From Arthrobacter sp. NIO-1057 (GTDB lineage Bacteria; Actinomycetota; Actinomycetes; Actinomycetales; Micrococcaceae), in contig NZ_FMAT01000002.1 of assembly GCF_900094805.1 (NCBI RefSeq), positions 186,001 through 250,000 of the forward strand: a stretch of DNA of 64,000 bases, read 5' to 3'. The notes under the pieces are model-generated. The model was not told the origin of the DNA. It was given only the letters and a program-made list of their open reading frames with translations, and searched no databases. Positions 63,743-64,000 of the stretch are shown here, piece after piece. Within the stretch, counting starts at the first letter, position 1. The number at the start of each line of letters is the position of its first letter. A program made the position numbers and the translations under genes.

Positions 63743-64000
63743 TTAAGAGACACACTTATCGATGGGCCCTACCGCTGAATCATGAATAGCCCGCTTTCCA
63801 AGAAGTTGGAACACTGTACCGAGCTCCTCTACTGCGCTTTTTGAGGCTTGCTGGTGCACCATTTTGAGCGTTTTCGCTTCACTGATTGGAGAGGGTCGAA
63901 GCTGATATTTTGGCATCCCGCTCACCATCCCAACGACGAACCGTCTTGACGGACCGCAGCCAACACTGATCCTGAAATTCCGGCTGAGGGCAGCAACACT
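63743..64000 (-). CDS. Possible partial unknown gene at the right edge
   Basis: The minus-strand frame is open from the window edge for about 85 codons, ending at TAA 63743-63745, and includes SRNFRISVGCGPSRRF and MPKYQLRPSPISEAK. No family recognised. Length is compatible with chance; kept as a weak candidate because the start would lie outside the window. Confidence 0.25.
   Translation of the reverse strand, partial: SVAALSRNFRISVGCGPSRRFVVGMVSGMPKYQLRPSPISEAKTLKMVHQQASKSAVEELGTVFQLLGKRAIHDSAVGPIDKCVS

Overview
The window is chromosomal DNA of a high-GC Gram-positive bacterium, most probably a member of the Micrococcaceae (Glutamicibacter/Arthrobacter type). This is inferred from the gene content (mycothiol-type DinB enzyme, SAM-IV riboswitch, dgt-dnaG pair, DUF222-HNH endonuclease, desferrioxamine-type siderophore genes), from tRNAs without an encoded CCA, and from several candidate leaderless promoters. 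No prophage, insertion sequence or CRISPR array is visible.

Layout. 0-9 kb: partial rpsB, a secreted M23 peptidase, tRNA(CAU), two GT-B glycosyltransferases, a DMT-type membrane protein, an isoprenylcysteine-methyltransferase-like protein and tRNA-Asn. 9-14.6 kb: an iron-regulated siderophore operon (decarboxylase, N-monooxygenase, fused acyltransferase-NIS synthetase) behind a DtxR/IdeR box, with a divergent MFS exporter. 15.3-21 kb: a translationally coupled biotin operon bioB-bioA-bioF-P450-bioD behind a perfect 15-bp BioQ-like palindrome. 21-25 kb: map and an XRE regulator sharing a compact divergent promoter, a luciferase-like monooxygenase, a type II lumazine synthase, and DUF6308 and PH-domain proteins. 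25-28 kb: an odd junction where a degenerate histidine kinase runs into a glycerate kinase lacking its N-terminus. 28-41 kb: membrane proteins, a second tRNA-Asn, dnaG, dgt, dusB, a three-gene membrane cassette, chrA and glyQS. 41-47 kb: an esterase, a DUF222-HNH gene with AT-rich repeats beside it, a GntR/membrane-protein operon with a tandem operator, and an SGNH hydrolase. 47-50 kb: metY-metX under a SAM-IV riboswitch. 50-55 kb: small enzymes, a CPBP protease, a phosphotransferase, tpx and hutI. 55-60 kb: a sugar ABC importer with a LacI regulator. 60-63.3 kb: tdh-kbl threonine catabolism with a divergent LysR regulator. The last 0.7 kb holds no certain gene apart from a possible partial frame at the edge.

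The most unusual points are the biotin operon (a P450 whose ExxR motif is shifted, and a BioB with a five-cysteine C-terminal tail), the kinase/glycerate-kinase junction, and several promoter-level palindromes next to regulator genes.
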